Shown here: in pieces, positions 1 to 11,188 of the stretch | Numbering within the stretch: position 1 is the stretch's first letter | How the letters are laid out: the number at the start of each line of letters is the position of its first letter | Assembly (NCBI GenBank): GCA_027943335.1 | Contig: BSBK01008420.1 | Span: forward strand, 62,001-126,000 | Direction of reading: 5' to 3' | From: Chamaecyparis obtusa | Lineage: Eukaryota > Streptophyta > Pinopsida > Cupressales > Cupressaceae | DNA length: 64,000 bases | Notes under the pieces: model-generated | Seen by the model: only the letters and a program-made list of their open reading frames with translations | The model's database searches: none | Told to the model about the DNA's origin: nothing | Made by a program: the position numbers and the translations under genes

Positions 1-1418
1 AGGCTCATTTCTTAGACCCCATGAGAGGTATCAATGAATTATGAGATACTACCATAGCATGTTTTTGAGGCCTACAATAACCTCTCTTCATTTTTAGATA
101 TTCAAATTTGTTTGAATTTGGCATGCCAATCTCACTTGATGCCAAAACATGTAGTGATGGTCAATTGAAAGTTGCACCACTGGGTTTCTTCCAAACCGTT
201 CATCCTAGCACCGAATGGTTAATTCCATTAGCTCTCTTTGGATGAGTAAATGCTATTGAAAACCTCATTTTGAACATGGAGTCACTAGAATGTCTGTGAC
301 CATGTTGGACCAAAGTGTTCCCAAAGTGCACTAAGTACAATTGGGCAACAATCTTTCAAGGCTCGTATCTCAGATCCTATGGGATGTATTAGTAAACCTT
401 GAGATGCTATAGGACCATGTTTTTTACACCTAGAATAACCTCTCTCCATTCTAGAATTTTTTAATTTCTTTGAATTTGGCATGCCAATCTCACTTGATGT
501 TAAAACTTGTAGTGAGGGTCAGTTGAAAGTTGCACCACTAGGTTTCCTCCAAACCATTCATCCTAGCACCGAATGGTTTGCATCATTCACTTCAATTGGG
601 TGGTTAAATTCTAGTGACAACATCTTTTTCACCATGGAGTCACTAGAATGTTCGTGACCATGCAAGACCAAAGTGTCCCCAAGGTCCACTAAGCATAATT
701 GGGTAGTGATCTTTCAAGGCTCGTATCGCAAACCTCGTAAGAGGTATCAGTGAACTATGAGATGTTCAGGACCATTTTTCTAAGGCCTTTAATAACCTCT
801 CTCTATTATGGGAGATTCTAATTTTTTTGAATTTGGCATGCCAATCTCGCTTGATGCCAAAACTTGTAGTGAGGGTCAATTGAAAGTTGAACCACTAGGT
901 TTCTTCCAAACTGTTTGTCCTGGCAATAAATGGTTTACATCATTATCTCTAATTGAGTGGGTAAATACTACTAACAACATCATTTCAACCACGAACTTAC
1001 TAGAACATTCATGACCATTCCTGTCCAAAGTGTCCCTAAGGTGCAGTAAGTAAGATTGGGCAGCAAGCTTTCGATGCTTGTATCTCAGACCCCATGAGAG
1101 GTATCGACAAACCATGAGATGCTACAAGACCATATTTTTGAGGCCTAAAATAACCTCTCTCTATTCTAGGAGATTCATTCTTTTTTTTTAATTTGGCTTG
1201 CCAATCTTACTTGATGCCAAAACTTGTAGTGACGGTCATATGAAAGTTGCACCACTAGATTTCTTTGAAACCATTTGTCCGAGAACTAAATGGTTTATTC
1301 CATTAGCTCTTTTTGGATGAGTAAACACTATTGAAAACCTCATTTCAAACATGAATTCACAAGAACAGTCGCAACAATGTCAAACCAAAGTGTCCCCAAG
1401 GTGGACTAAGCACCATTA
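1..1418. repeat. Satellite array, about 4 copies of a ~358 bp unit
   Basis: Four head-to-tail copies begin near 1, 359, 717 and 1073, each opening with a variant of GGCTCGTATCTCAGACC. Each copy carries the same landmarks in order: AATAACCTCTCT, GAATTTGGCATGCCAATCT, CTTGATGCCAAAAC, GTTGCACCACTAGGTTTC and GACCAAAGTGTCCCCAAGG. The copies differ by many substitutions and a few small indels, so the array is old. The last copy fades near 1418. The left end is cut by the window, so the array probably continues outward. Short open frames inside it (for example 808-1014) do not persist between copies and are not genes. Confidence 0.9.
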
Positions 1419-2480
1419 GATATGTCGATGAGCATTCTGGTGTGTCAAGTGGAAAAGTGTGACCATTCCTAGGGTAAAACTACCCAACTAGACATGATGG
1501 AAGCATCATTTTGTGTCCACAATTATCATATGTTGCTTCTCCAAGGGAGATGGGGACATGACCAAAAGGGTCATTGGTAAATGTAAAGCGACAAATAATG
1601 GTCATTTAAATGTGGTTTAAACATGTTTGTAATATTTTGATGATCATTGTGTAAATTTAATAAATACCTTGAAGGTCAACATTGATTGTAATGTGGCCAA
1701 TAGAGCCATTAAAATGATGTAAATGCACTAAATATGCTAAAATAGTGTAATAGTTCCTTATTGAAAAAATAAGCCTTAAGGGTCAGTTTGTGACTGTTGG
1801 AGATACTTTTAGAGTGTTTGGGGATCTATTAGAAGAGATCCAAGTGAGTATGGTTTACTATGAAGAGTGGTGTGATAGAGAACCAATGTAAATGGTCCCA
1901 AATCAATAAACAAATTTATATTCTTGCAAACTAGTTCACTGGCTCATGGGTATAGTCATTAAACTAGGGCATTTGAATGCATTATGGAATGTTTCTATGA
2001 TTGGAAATGGAGTAAATTCATTATCTACTATCTTTTTATCACTTCCATGTCTATATTGCATCATTTCATTATCATTTTAATGAAAGGAATTAATTGGTGT
2101 CTTATACAATAGTGTTTGGTTGTAGGGATATGCAGGATATATGGTAGTGGAGAGACCACAAATGATGGTAAATACTGATTGAAGGTGCATGAAGTACCAC
2201 CAGTGATTGTTGTGATCATATAATCCAAAGGATGAATACATTTTATGATGGATCTATGCTATTAGGGTCCATAGGGATGTGTTAGATCTATTGTAGGAAT
2301 CTAGAGAGATTTTCAAGATTTTTTTTAACAAGCCCTGGCCTAGAGACCCTAGAAAGGAGGGTTTGATACCTAGAATGATAGATCATTATTTTCTCAATAA
2401 GAGTTTGAAAAAATATTGATGTATAATCATCATTTAATGAATTTTCTTACTGATTCCTATGGAATGATGTGTCTTTGACA
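1419..2480. other. Unassigned spacer between satellite and outer element
   Basis: AT-rich sequence with no convincing coding frame, RNA gene or terminal repeat. It lies between the satellite and the left LTR of the outer retroelement. The last five bases, TGACA, are a near match to TTACA just after the right LTR of that element (16867-16871) and may be its target-site duplication. Confidence 0.5.
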
Positions 2481-3983
2481 TGTATGAATAGTGGTAAAAA
2501 TAGGTTCACCACTATGGATAGAGATTGTGTATGGATGAATAGGGAAATATGAATAGATAGGGTGTAAGATAGAAAATGTTGTGGACATAAAAACTAAATG
2601 AAACATAAATACTTATCTCTAAAGAATGATGATGAATAAATCACTATTTTTTTATATCTGTGCATAGTTTCAGGAAATTTTGCAACCTACTCCGGGATGG
2701 AAATGTCGAGACAAAGAAATCCCAGAAAAATTTTCTCTTTCTAGAAGCAGGTCATCCCTGACCTAGATAATGGGGAAAGGTCTTACACAAGGGCATGATC
2801 CTACCCCTCACTGAAGATCATCTCGAATGGAAATTGAGTTCATGAATCTCAGAAGTTCACAGAAAAGGGTATCCAGATCTACACGTAAATTCAATGTCTT
2901 GTGCCTATACCTGCAAGAAAAATGGTTTTTTTGTTTGGATGAGGGGTTTTCCTTGGTCAAACCCTAGTTTGGAATCAACCTTAATAATTAAATTGAAATG
3001 GAGAATGATAGCAAGTAGTAGAAGTAGATCTAACAACAAAGCTATGATATTCGATAGATATGCAATTGTATGTGAATTGTAAACAAGTATATTGATATGA
3101 AAGCTTGGATTCAACAATGTAAATCAAAACCATAAATGTAAATCCAAAACCTCCATGATGGTATGCTTGGAATCCACCTTGAGATAAGAATGAATGGATC
3201 TTGAAGATGAACAAAGGATCTTGAAGGAAGATCACCCAACCATAATGGCTAGATCTAGGGTTTGAATGATGAATCTTGAATGCTTGAACCAAATCCCTTC
3301 AAAGGATTGAATGCTTGAATCCTTGATTTTCAAAGGAGAACTTGAATGGAGATGAGGGATTGAATGCTTCCTTAAAAATGCTTGACAAAATCCTTTCTTG
3401 ATCTTGCTCTTGATGAATGGATTGTAAAACTTGATGCCTTGATCATGAAAGTGGATGCTTGATTGCAAAAAGTGATGGATCAAATGAGAGAGGAAGGCCT
3501 CCTTTTATAGTGATCTAGGATACAAACTCCTATAGAAGGCTGACATTGGATAATTAATCCCAATTAACCTTAAACCCTAGAAATGGACCCAGATTAAATA
3601 CAATTTAATGCTTTATCATTCCAAAATCTGAAACAGATGACCTGGAAGCAAGAAAATAAAGTTTTCCGACACCTAACATCCTAAAAATTTTAGAATTTGA
3701 AAATTGGACCTAGGGTCAGGGATGAGGTAGTCTCTGCCATAGGTCAGGGATGAGGTCGTCTTTGACCCATCTGGTCATCTTTGACCTAGAAAGTTAAGAT
3801 CTTTAGATTCTTAGAAAAAGTCTGTAGAAATGAGGCTGGAAACAAGGAGAGAGAAGCAGAACAGGGGAGAAATAGCCAGACCCATGCAAAGACCCAATCA
3901 AGGTGTTTTACATGACCCCAAACCACTTACTCAGATGACTAAATGCTCTTAACATGGAAGTGCTTCCATTTTAAGATGATACA
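2481..3983 (-). repeat. 3' LTR of the outer element
   Basis: Aligns along its full length with 15332-16866 by eye. Shared blocks include the start region (AATAGTGGTAAAAAT), the TATA region near 3501 and the end (GGAAGTGCTTCCATTTTAAG). It lacks ~22 bp present near the end of the other copy, between two ATGATA words, which suggests a microhomology deletion. Open frames on either strand inside it are not conserved coding sequence. Confidence 0.8.
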
Positions 3984-5235
3984 TTAAGCCGCCACTTTAG
4001 CAAGAGTATGGACTCGATGCAAACTCTTGGTAAAGGAGATGAAAGAAAAGATTTGAGTGGATTCAGAATGAGATAAAATAAGGCTTAGCTAAGGACACAA
4101 GACCCTAGGATAAGGATTCTAACTCAACATACATGCATGAGGGTGCGAAAAGAAAACCAAAAACAACACAAAAGAGGGGTTAGTACAAACAAACCCAAAT
4201 CAATTAGCATAAGAAGCCTTGCTAAGAAATATTTCTCATACTAATATCATATTTGGAAAGCTATCATAAAAGAATAAATGATTACATAAGAAAGACAAGA
4301 GAAACTCTATAAATAACATATCTTCATGATCCTATCCTACTAGCATGAAAGTGAAAAGAGAGAAAGGAGGAAGTGATTACCTCACCTAGTAAGATGCCCA
4401 CCTTATCATGAATCACCAAGGGAGGGAGAGCCAAACAGGTGGCCAAACCTGATAGGTCACCCATAAACTGTGCTTGTAATTGTAATGTGTATTCTAACAG
4501 CTTCTAGAATACCCATACATCAACCTTCTTGTATCACTATGAATATGAAATACATGTCTCCTCGTGGTTTAGTAACTTATCTGCATTACCTTAGGAAGAT
4601 TTAGCATATTGAAAATACATGTCTTTTCAGGATTTAGTAGCTTATGTGCATTACCTTCCAAGATTTACCATATAAAAAAATTTGAAAAATGCGTGTCTCT
4701 TTAGGATTTAGTAGCTTATGAGTGTTACCTTCAAAGGATTTAGCATAAAAATAAAAAACTAAAGTAGAAGGGATACTCTATATATGTCCCCTCCTTATCG
4801 TGGTAGTCTACTATACATGATAAGGAAGAGGAAGAGGATACCTACTTCACAATGCAAAGAGATATCCTATTTAACAAAAATGTACACCATATTCTTGGTG
4901 AGGGATATTGACCCCTACATCCAAGAGTATAGATAATTGTGAAAAGGATATGTCACTTATGGAAAAGGGATCCTCAATGAAAGAGATCTTATCAACAAGA
5001 CCCCCACCATAAAGGAGTGCTTATAGATAAAATATCATCTTTCAAAGGTGGGAGCAAAGATTCAATCATCAAGCAACCTAAAAATAAGAGGAAAAGGAAT
5101 ATTTGGAATAAGGGAAGCAACTCTAACACCAAAGCAAGGGTAAGGGTTTATAATGAACATAATTTGCAACATAGAGAAGAGGTAATGACCTAGGACAACA
5201 ACCTCTCATATAAAAAGGTTATCCATGGTCAAAAT
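3984..5235. other. Internal DNA of the outer element, 3' side
   Basis: No coding frame is recognisable on either strand. It holds the short tandem repeat at 4546-4758 and ends where the LARD-like element begins. No clear polypurine tract is visible next to the 3' LTR. Confidence 0.5.
4546..4758. repeat. Three-copy tandem repeat, unit ~65-75 bp
   Basis: Three consecutive units share GAAAATACATGTCT..., then GGATTTAGTAGCTTATG, then GCATTACCTT, then AAGATTTAGCATA. The units differ by substitutions and small poly-A expansions. It lies in the internal region of the outer element. Confidence 0.75.
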
Positions 5236-8200
5236 TGTTACCCTAATTTTGCTTCCATGAAAATTTGGCCAAATCTACTCCAAGGTCTCTGTATTTACCT
5301 TGCCAAGCACCCCTAAAAATTTCATGACTTCAGGTCTTGTTTCCTGGCCTCTGTAATTCATTTTACTCCTCTAGTCTGCAAGTCCAAAATTTCATAAAAG
5401 TAGTCGTTGTGCCAAGAAAACCCTAGAATTCCCTTTGCCCTTTTTTAATTCTTTGTTACTTTATTAGCCACTTATATTTCCTCAATACCCATGTGCATTT
5501 TTTTTTTTCCTTTGGTTGTGGATTTGCTAAGTCTTCTGATGGTTATCTATTTCTTTCATCGATTAGGCGACTGCAATGGTCACGTAAGACCTTATTCCTG
5601 GTGATTAAGTCCTTGATAGCTAGTGATCCAACCAAGTGGTTACCCTCTTCCTTCAGTTGCATGATCACTTAAGTGTTTGGTGGTCATTTTATGAGGGGGT
5701 CCAAGTTAGGAGGATCAATGGTTGTCATGAGTTCTTGAGGACTCTGTCAGAGGCTTGTGATATCACGACAGTCGTCGATCCTCCCTTTTGATGTAGCACT
5801 TCAACCTTTGTGTGGGTCCATTGCCACATTGTCTGACTTGGAGGCTCCTGATTGGCCAAAGGATTGTGATGTGTAACCTTGTCAGAGTAGGCCCGATAGA
5901 CTATGTCCCTTTTGATCAATGGCTGGCATATCTTCTCAAGGTGTTTTTCTGACACATGAGATTATGCACCAACTATTGATTTCACTTTTTTGTTAGAGCC
6001 TTTGGAGGTGGGTCCTTTCCTGCTGATTTGCCATGTTATGATTGGTTGTCAGAGTGCTGACAAAGATTTTCAGGTGGACCCATGTGTCGGTGGGGTCCCA
6101 GTGCAAAGGTGATCTATGGCTGGTGCATGATCGGAAGGAATATTCAAAGGTCATCAGATCATGTGCCCACCATTAGATTGGAATCTTAGACTAGAGTGGG
6201 TCCATGTCAGAAAGTGTCGAGGTGTCTACTGATGGGGCAGTTGAGAATGAATAGAAGATTGACATGTGGCAGTCTGGGCCCAGGGTGAGTAAAGTATTAA
6301 GCGACTCGATGACTAAAGGAATTCTTTCATTCGCTTAATGGAACCAGGGTTAGTTAAAAGACCCAGCAATTTAGCGAAATGCCTTGTTCCCTAAATTGCC
6401 TAACCGGACCAAGGTAAAGCTAAGGATTTTGTGACTTACAAATGAGTCTTCAGTTGCATAGTCGTTGAATGACTTAAAGGAAGAAAACTTGAGGTGGGTC
6501 GAAACATGCTGACATGCTAAGATCTCATTGGTCCACATATTGCTGATATGGACATTGACTTTTCAAGAGGGTTTTATACTATTGTTAGGATAATTTGGGC
6601 CATTCATCTGCCGAGAAACATTAGATATCGACGGTCACATTTTAAAATGACTTGCTAGCCATTAAAATTCAAATGTAAATATCTCTGCAGAGGGTTTTTT
6701 GCCAATATTTGATTTGTAGGCTACGAAGCGGTGGGGTAGCTAAAGAATTTATGTCTCCAGGACATTTGCAGTTGAAGGAGATGATGAGAAAGTCTTGACA
6801 GGCCATCTTCAGTCATTTCTTGTCCCTAAGAAGTACCATTCTGAGCATTCATAGCGAGACTTTGTGCAGAAGGGTTCATGGGTCCAGGTTGCTTGTCTAC
6901 AAGTTGATGTAGTACATGGATGGGCACGTAAACAAAATATTTGTTCAGCTATGGTATTGCATGGATGCATTTATGATTAGACTTTTTTGCATTAGGGTTA
7001 GTTATTATTGCAAATTTTTGTAAACCCTAGTTAAGTTTTGCTCCCGCTTGTTTAGGGGAGATGTATATATTGTTTTTTGTAGCTTTTGAGCTCAAAGTTC
7101 ACATTTTGTAAAGAAGAAAGTTTCTTTCTTGGAAAGCTATCCATGGCATTTCTTCATGCCCTCTAGTTTTTCACATTCTGTAATCTCCCATTGATTATTT
7201 AGATATTACAGAAGTATTTTGTGACAATCCTTCATGTCCCTATGCTTCCTTGTTTGGATCATCTCTTATTGGATTAAAGTAGATGATGTTTTTAGTGATA
7301 ACTTAGGGTTCTTGATCCCTCTTACTTTTTGTAATTTTGTGTGTTATTGCATTTGATCTAATTTAGATGCTTTTGTGGGTATACTTTAGCCCCCTAACAG
7401 TCTTGTCTCATTCCTACATCGAGTTGCAGAAGTGAATGTCTACTTGTAGGTCATAGATTGTGTCTTATGTTCAGACCCTCCTATGAGACACTTATGCAAG
7501 CCTATTCAGTAAGTTGTGACCTACTAGACCTAAGCCTCTCATTGATTTCATTCTTTTATACTGAGATCCAAACCCTAATTTCGGTGTATCACCTATTAGG
7601 TAGTTTTCTTTCAGTCATTTCCCTTTCTAAGCATTCCTTCTATCCCTTTCCCTCAAAATTTTACTTTCATGGGTAAAAGTACAAAGCTATGTCACACTTT
7701 TATAAAGGAAAAGGTCAACAACACACAAATTTTTTAACTTTAACGACATAAAAATGACATTTATGTTTAAAATTTGGAGATGATGTAAACTAATGAAATG
7801 TGTAAAAGTGGATGAAGTTTATGCCAATAATTTTTTTAAATTTTTTTGAACAAGAATTCACATAGTTTTAAAATTTTTAAGTCCATTTTTTACTTGCTGA
7901 AAAATGCTGAAAAATGAGGGTCTTGTCCACACCAAAAAAGTGTATGCAAATAATCTTTTTTTCCTTTGATTTCAAAATATGTCATAGATAAAATGTACAG
8001 CTAGTGCAGAAAAGAAGAAAAATTAGTTTTCAATTTATAGTTTCTCTGTTATAACTACTCAAAGTCGAACATACCTAAAATCGACAGTTTTCATCTCGCG
8101 TCAAATTTCCCCTATCAAATCTACACCATTCAGCAAATAAATTACACACTCTTAAAGATAACTCTCTCCTCTAGTGTTAAATACAAATTTTCAATTTTTT

Positions 8201-8796
8201 TGATAAGCTTTACTATTTTTTTCTATTTTTGAAGCATCTTGTTCTCGAATGTTAAAATACCTACTTGTAGTATTTTGAAATTATAATATATTAGATCTAC
8301 TTAAAATACTATAAAAATTATATAATGACAATCTTGACTCTGTGCTCTAAAAAAGGGTATTTTTATATTTGTAAAAAAATATCATTAAAAATAGTAAGAG
8401 TTATTGAAACATCATTTTTCTGAAATAATTTTATTTCTTTAGTAATTGTTATAAAACATGCATTTAATAGATATTTCCAATTGGAAAAGGTGAAGAACTT
8501 ATCTAACTTAGCTAGAATGAATCTAGCTAGACCATATGTTTGATAAAAAATAATTTTAGTTATAAATACTCAAATTCAGCTGTGCTAATAAGTTGTCCTA
8601 AAACGTGACACAACTTTGTGCTTTTACCCTCATGTCTAGAAGAAAATTAAGGTGATTATCCAAGAGGAACCAGCCTAGAACCTAGAGGTCTCATCTCAGT
8701 TAGCATAGGTCCCACACCTGGAGATGATTCCCATGTTATACTAGGTTATCAAGACTACGAGAGCTTGAGAGAAGGGTGCAAACTTAGTGTATAACA
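5236..8796 (+). repeat. 5' LTR of the LARD-like element, interrupted
   Basis: Shares long blocks with 11189-13768 from TGTTACCCTAATTTT to GTGCAAACTTAGTGTATAA. Without the insertion at 7671-8629 and its 4 bp duplication it is ~2,598 bp, against 2,580 bp for the partner. A TATA-like TGTATATATT lies near 7062 and in the matching place of the other LTR. A 72-residue open frame at 7458-7676 recurs in the partner LTR, but only as part of the repeat. Confidence 0.85.
7671..8629. mobile_element. MITE-like DNA element with ~25 bp terminal inverted repeats
   Basis: A 959 bp AT-rich segment starts GGGTAAAAG and ends CTTTTACCC. The inverted match extends ~25 bp to GTCAC with three mismatches. TCAT flanks it on both sides (7667-7670 and 8630-8633). 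The other LTR keeps the unoccupied site with one TCAT, so the boundaries are exact. No transposase frame is present, so it is non-autonomous. A 4 bp duplication is not the usual size for hAT (8), Mutator (9-11), CACTA or PIF/Harbinger (3) or Tc1/mariner (TA), so I leave the superfamily open. Confidence 0.88.
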
Positions 8797-8800
8797 ATTA

Positions 8801-8820
8801 TGGCATTTCCGGTGGGACCA
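8801..8820 (+). promoter_or_regulatory. Candidate primer binding site of the LARD-like element
   Basis: Just after the left LTR end (TATAACA) and a short ATTA spacer the sequence reads TGGCATTTCCGGTGGGACC. Position and the initial TGG fit a tRNA primer binding site, but I cannot match it to a specific tRNA. Confidence 0.3.
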
Positions 8821-8999
8821 AGAGGTCATAATTTTTATATTTCTTGCTGGTTTTGATATGCGTCTAGCAAGTTGCAAACCTAGAGGAGGTCATTTTGCTG
8901 CATATCTAGTGACCCTGGAAGTCTACTGGTTTCAAAGTTCAAGTGCTAGTAAGTTTCAAATCTTTCATATTCAAATTCTAGCTAATTGCATGAGTAGAC

Positions 9000-10896
9000 A
9001 TGTCAAGTTATTATGGACAGTCAAGTTATTCACCATCCTATTATGAGAGTAATGCTCAATGGCCTAGTTATTGGACTTATCATAGCCACCTAAGGCCTCC
9101 TTTTACCGCAAGTTTCCATTCTATACAAGGTTGTCATTATATCCAGCATGCCCCAAATGATTTTTCCCTTGTGCAAGATTATGAAAGAGCCTCCACCAAG
9201 ATGGATCATGGGCACAAAGGGCACAACAAAAAATGCAAAGCCAATTTCCCCATCCTACTTACCACCCACCCACCCCTTCTCAACCTATTTAGCAATGGAT
9301 TTAGAGCCTAGACTTTACGAAAGAGCAAGAAGAGACCAAGAACTTGTTGCTTGATTTAATTAAGCAAGTGTTTGAGATCAAAGAGCAGTAGGAGATAGAG
9401 GTTCAAGGCTATGAGCAGGGGACAGTTCCCCACCAAGTGGAAAAGGTTCTTGTTGATGAGCAACAAGTAAGACAATTTCAAGAAGAGATTAGACACTGAG
9501 ATGACATTGAAACAGCAAGGTTGAGATCATAAATTGCTCAACAAGAGGATCCTAGGCCTAAAATCCCAAGCTGGAAGGCCCACTTGTCTCAAGAGCCTAC
9601 ACATGAAGAGCCTATAAAGCATTCATTTCCAAGTTTTGGGAGCACCCTTCAAGAATCTGAGCCTATTTTGGAGTATTTGCAACCTTATTGTGGTTTTCAA
9701 CAACCTAAAGACTATGTTGGGATAGAGCTAGCTACAAGGGACTAACACCAAGATGATAGGGCCTTCAGTTTTCCAAGCTTCAGGATGGGTATGCCTTCTA
9801 TGTTCCCCTCTGAGCCATCTCAATTTCACATCCCAATTTTTAAGGAAAAAAATTATTTCCAAGAGCCTATACTTGAGATTCAGTCTACCACTCTTAAGAG
9901 TAGCCTATTCAAGAAATTTTTTTATCTCAAGAGGCCCCTCTAGTCTCTCAAGATGATGAATTGCCATGGTCATCCCAATGGACTCTACCTCCTGGTTGTC
10001 AGATGCCAAATCTTTTCAAAGATACTATTCTAGTGTCTGAGCAAGGACCCGTGGCAAATGAGCTTTCATTTGAAGAGGAGGAGAGAAAGTCTAAGGTATA
10101 AGTGTGGAGTGATGATTGTGGTGAATTGGAGCAGCAGGGTGAGGAAATGGAGTTTGATGCCTGGCTTCAGCTCTTGGTTGGTTTTTCTGATGAGATTCCC
10201 ATCTTTGTTGATGATGAGGAAGAGACCATGCCATTACCTATGGGTGAGGGTCAATCAGAACAATAGGTCCACCATAAATAGGAGGTTGATATAGAGGGAG
10301 ATGCTATGCTTTTATTTGATAAGTTGCCTAGTTTAGTTGAGTAGGATAATAAAGATATGATCATAGCCACCCCTGTGAAGTTGTAGTAGCTAGAAGAGAT
10401 TCATCCTAAGGATATGCTAATTCATGAGCTTGATCTCATCTTTGAGGAGGAGACTTCCCAATGTGCAGAGGATAACCAAAGCCTTGGGGAGGATTGTTTG
10501 GAGCACATCATAGGAGGCTTGTGTTTGGAGCCTATTTATAAAGAGCTAGTCATTCCTGGGGATTTTCAAGATATTGACAACCTTGATGAGCTCTTGGCTT
10601 GTTTAAAAGAGGAGGATGATAGTTCCCTATCCATGGAGGATGAGTTGACATGGCTATCCATTGTGGAGGGCAACCATGAAGATAAAGAAGAAGCCATTAA
10701 GGAAAGTCCTACCTTTAGACTTTCAAGAGGTTGCCCCATCAAATACTTGGCCCAGAAGGAGTTTACTGAGGCCTCTCCATATGATCAATTAGAGGAAGGT
10801 AAACTTGATCTTATTTTTGCAGAGGCAGTTCATGACTATTTGACAAATTTTTATGTACCTCATATCTTTGTAGCTATCCTTATGCATTCAATGTAA
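9000..10896 (+). pseudogene. Degenerate LARD ORF, acidic protein of unknown function
   Basis: A reading frame can be followed over ~1.9 kb through several frame changes and stops. The N-terminal part (9000-9311) is rich in Tyr and Ser (starts MSSYYGQSSYSPSYY). The middle (9360-9960) is rich in Gln and Glu, with EEIRH- and SQEPTHEEP-like stretches. The C-terminal part (10414-10896, 160 residues) is open and strongly acidic (DIDNLDELLACLKEEDD). Many stops are where CAG or CAA would give Gln. No CCHC knuckle, protease, RT or integrase motif is visible. Position after the LTR fits a gag-like or accessory protein. Function is unknown. The frame beginning at 10058 is a shadow of this one. Confidence 0.55.
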
Positions 10897-11188
10897 AATG
10901 TCTTACTGAGGAAGGGTAGTTATTTTAGCATACCAGTGAAGGGTTTTGTTTAACCAATTTTTTGCACTGCTTAGTTTAGGTTAGGTTAGTTTTTCCTATT
11001 TTTCTTTAGTTTTCTAGGATAGTTATTCTTGTTTTCCAAGAAGTGCTTGAGCATAGTTCCAATTTTTGTCTCTCTGTCAGGAGAAAGGAGTTTTTGTTTT
11101 TCTAAAATGACCCCATGCCCAATGGATTGCATCAAGGCCACTAGTTTCCATGTCTAGCAGGCTGACATCTACCATAAATCACCAAAAA

